5,832 nucleotides of DNA from a bacterium (GTDB lineage: Bacteria > Babelota > Babeliae > Babelales > RVW-14). A model generated the notes under the pieces. That model was not told the origin of the DNA, ran no database searches, and saw only the letters and a list, made by a program, of their open reading frames with translations. The stretch covers positions 1-5,832 of the forward strand of contig JAHFBR010000080.1 of assembly GCA_023249955.1 (NCBI GenBank). The letters run 5' to 3'. The translations under genes and the position numbers were made by a program. Positions 4,237 to 5,832 of the stretch are shown one piece after another; positions within the stretch are counted from its first letter, which is position 1; every line of letters begins with the position of its first letter.

Positions 4237-5219
4237 TGACAGCATCAACCAATCAAAAAATAGTTGTGCTTGGTGCTGGCGCATGGGGCATGGCCTTTTC
4301 AACCCTGCTTGCGCACAATGGCCACAATGTAACTTTATGGTGCTACGAAGAAGAAGTCGCGCGCGAAATTGCAGCAACGCGCATCAACAGTCGCTACCTG
4401 CCCGGCGTCACGCTGTCACTCAACATTCACCCCGAGCATGATCTGCGCACAGCGCTTGAAGGCGCAACGCTTATTTTTGAAGCGATTCCGGTTGCCTACA
4501 TGCGCTCGATCTTTGAATCGATGGTGACCCAAGTTCCTGCAGCCAGCAACGCCCGCTGGGTATTTTTGAGCAAGGGCATTGAACAAAAAACATTCTTTTT
4601 GCCGTCGCAAATTTGCACTGACGTCTTCAAAAAAAATATTACGTTTGCAGCGCTGGGCGGGCCCAATTTTGCATCAGAGCTGGTACAGTGCGGGCTGACG
4701 GCAACCATCATCGCATCTCCTGATCATTTGTTTGCACAAGAGGTTGCTGACGTGGTGCGCAACGAATACTTTAAGCCCTATCTTTCCAACGACCCCGTTG
4801 GAGTGCATGTTGGTGGCGCTCTTAAAAATATTATCGCGCTGGCAGTTGGCATTGCACATGGTGCTGGCTACAACACACACAACACGACCGCCTTTTTGTT
4901 AACCCAAGGTCTTAATGAGATGGTGCAGTGTGCCGAACGTTTTGGCGCGCACAGCCAGACGATTTACGGCCTTGCCGGCCTTGGCGACATGTTGCTAACC
5001 TGTTCCAGCACGCTGAGCAAAAATATGCGCGTGGGCATGCAACTTGGCCAAGGGGTGTTGCTGGAAGAGATCCAGGCGGCTATGCCGGCATTGCCCGAAG
5101 GCATCAATACGCTGCAAACGCTGCAGGCGCTGATTAAGCTGTGGAATGTGCAGGTGCCGCTGTGCCAAGCTGCTTATGCGACGATCTTTGAGCGCAAGCC
5201 ATTCACGATAAATTTTTGA
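4236..5219 (+). CDS. gpsA: Glycerol-3-phosphate dehydrogenase [NAD(P)+]
   Basis: A 327-residue cytoplasmic enzyme that reduces dihydroxyacetone phosphate to sn-glycerol 3-phosphate, the backbone for phospholipids. The N-terminal Rossmann fold has IVVLGAGAWGMAF (9-21, GxGxxG at 13-18). SKGIE (112-116), GGPNFASE (141-148), and GGALKNIIALAVGIAHGAG (193-211, catalytic Lys197) follow; the last matches the GpsA signature. GLAGLGDMLLTCSS (245-258) supplies Asp251, and LPEGINTLQTL (286-296) matches the usual xxEGxxT block. Length is typical. The substrate-binding SRN is SKN (261-263), and the usual NARAALITRG region reads NTTAFLLTQG (216-225), so two commonly basic positions are changed. The ATG shares its A with the uppS stop, so translation is probably coupled. 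The 3' end overlaps the convergent ComEC-like gene by 46 bases. It ends in TGA, showing that UGA is used as stop. Confidence 0.95.
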   Translation: MTASTNQKIVVLGAGAWGMAFSTLLAHNGHNVTLWCYEEEVAREIAATRINSRYLPGVTLSLNIHPEHDLRTALEGATLIFEAIPVAYMRSIFESMVTQVPAASNARWVFLSKGIEQKTFFLPSQICTDVFKKNITFAALGGPNFASELVQCGLTATIIASPDHLFAQEVADVVRNEYFKPYLSNDPVGVHVGGALKNIIALAVGIAHGAGYNTHNTTAFLLTQGLNEMVQCAERFGAHSQTIYGLAGLGDMLLTCSSTLSKNMRVGMQLGQGVLLEEIQAAMPALPEGINTLQTLQALIKLWNVQVPLCQAAYATIFERKPFTINF

Positions 5220-5832
5220 GATTTTTTCTTACGACCCGTGCTGCGCACAAACCGCACGTCTTTGGCCTTGAGCGCATCGCGCATTTCAAAAAACGCCCGC
5301 CAGGCCCCCTTGCTTAACTCCTTATCAAAAAATGGCAGCCAGACTGCGTCAACCTTCCAGCGCGAGCACAAATGACGTGTCGCCGTAAAAGTTCCAGCGC
5401 TGGGTTTTTTGATGCGCATTTCTTTGATCGAAACATTTCCAAATCGTTTGATAATCCACGGCCGCAGCTCATAATCGATCGCTTTTTCTACCGATTTTTT
5501 CCGGGCAAAATGTCCTTCGTCAATAATAATGAGCGATGATTGGCCTGCTAGCTTGATAACGTACAGCGACTCTGAAAAGCGTGCGGTAGCAAACGTTGTT
5601 GCATTCATCAAGCGCTGCACCTGGCACATGCCCAAGCAGAACACAATCAGACTAACGAGCAGAACAGACCGTTTGAGTGGCGTGTTAATGCGGCGCCAGC
5701 GCAGCAAAAAAAATGCAGCGATAATAATACTTACCAACAAAAAAGTGGGCGGACGCGCGCACTCAACCATCCACGCTTGCGATCCATGATCCAACGCCCA
5801 CTGCCACCACGCAACCACGTAATCCAGGCTCT
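5174..5832 (-). CDS. ComEC/Rec2-like protein, C-terminal part (N-terminus beyond window)
   Basis: The minus-strand frame is open through the right edge; 218 residues are visible. A GTG at 5818 could be mistaken for a start, but the frame continues upstream (SLDYVVAWWQ). The beginning, with an amphipathic WWQWAL helix and then PPTFLLVSIIIAAFFLLRW and VLLVSLIVFCLGM, resembles the last helices of the ComEC competence domain. ComEC is the inner-membrane channel for DNA uptake. Next comes a soluble domain of about 140 residues laid out like the metallo-beta-lactamase-fold tail of ComEC: LYVIKLAGQSSLIIIDEG corresponds to the xxDVGQGDAxLI..DxG strands. However, the HxHxDH metal motif is absent (KKPSAGTFTATRHL instead). 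It ends with a basic stretch (GRKKKSQK). It may be an inactive variant. The call rests on topology and order, with weak sequence support. Confidence 0.55.
   Translation of the reverse strand, partial: SLDYVVAWWQWALDHGSQAWMVECARPPTFLLVSIIIAAFFLLRWRRINTPLKRSVLLVSLIVFCLGMCQVQRLMNATTFATARFSESLYVIKLAGQSSLIIIDEGHFARKKSVEKAIDYELRPWIIKRFGNVSIKEMRIKKPSAGTFTATRHLCSRWKVDAVWLPFFDKELSKGAWRAFFEMRDALKAKDVRFVRSTGRKKKSQKFIVNGLRSKIVA

Noticed and set aside
1..5832. CRISPR array, tRNA or rRNA
   Set aside because: No regularly spaced direct repeats were seen, and I recognised no cloverleaf or rRNA segment on either strand by eye.

Overview
The window looks like a piece of a Gram-negative bacterial chromosome. 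It carries genes for lipopolysaccharide export (lptC), Kdo synthesis (kdsC), the undecaprenyl lipid carrier (uppS), phospholipid precursor synthesis (gpsA) and DNA uptake (a ComEC-like protein). Divergent family motifs, dispersed GC-rich palindromic repeats and a secreted Hint-fold protein would fit a deep lineage with unusual cell biology. Candidatus Dependentiae (TM6) is my best guess, but no rRNA or other phylogenetic marker is present, so this is an inference and not a call.

Layout from left to right: (1) bases 1-572, minus strand: the start and most of an lptC gene that runs off the left edge. (2) 573-1045: a gap holding two 27-base repeats in inverted orientation plus possible promoters for both neighbours. 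(3) 1046-1681, plus strand: an AT-richer gene for a secreted, catalytically degenerate Hint (hedgehog/intein-fold) protein. (4) 1709-2314 and 2430-3110, both minus strand: a KdsC-type phosphatase and, upstream of it, a HAD-IA phosphatase/phosphoglucomutase-like gene. They probably share a consensus promoter at 3231-3258. (5) 3111-3543: a gap holding that promoter, a leader with hairpins and a short upstream ORF, and a second dispersed repeat rich in inverted repeats. (6) 3544-4236 and 4236-5219, plus strand: uppS and gpsA, overlapping by one base as a translationally coupled pair. (7) 5174-5832, minus strand: the C-terminal part of a ComEC/Rec2-like protein, open at the right edge and overlapping the end of gpsA tail to tail.

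Read on the minus strand, the order HAD phosphatase, kdsC, lptC resembles the kdsC-lptC-lptA-lptB arrangement known from proteobacteria. Here kdsC and lptC are separated by about 1.1 kb that holds an oppositely oriented, AT-richer Hint gene and a pair of inverted repeats. This suggests insertion of a cassette into an ancestral LPS operon. Several proteins retain their fold but have lost hallmark residues: the Hint protein lacks its nucleophile, the ComEC C-terminal domain lacks the metallo-beta-lactamase metal motif, and UppS has altered substrate-binding motifs. The least explained items are the Hint cassette and the RNA-structure candidates in front of the two HAD genes.
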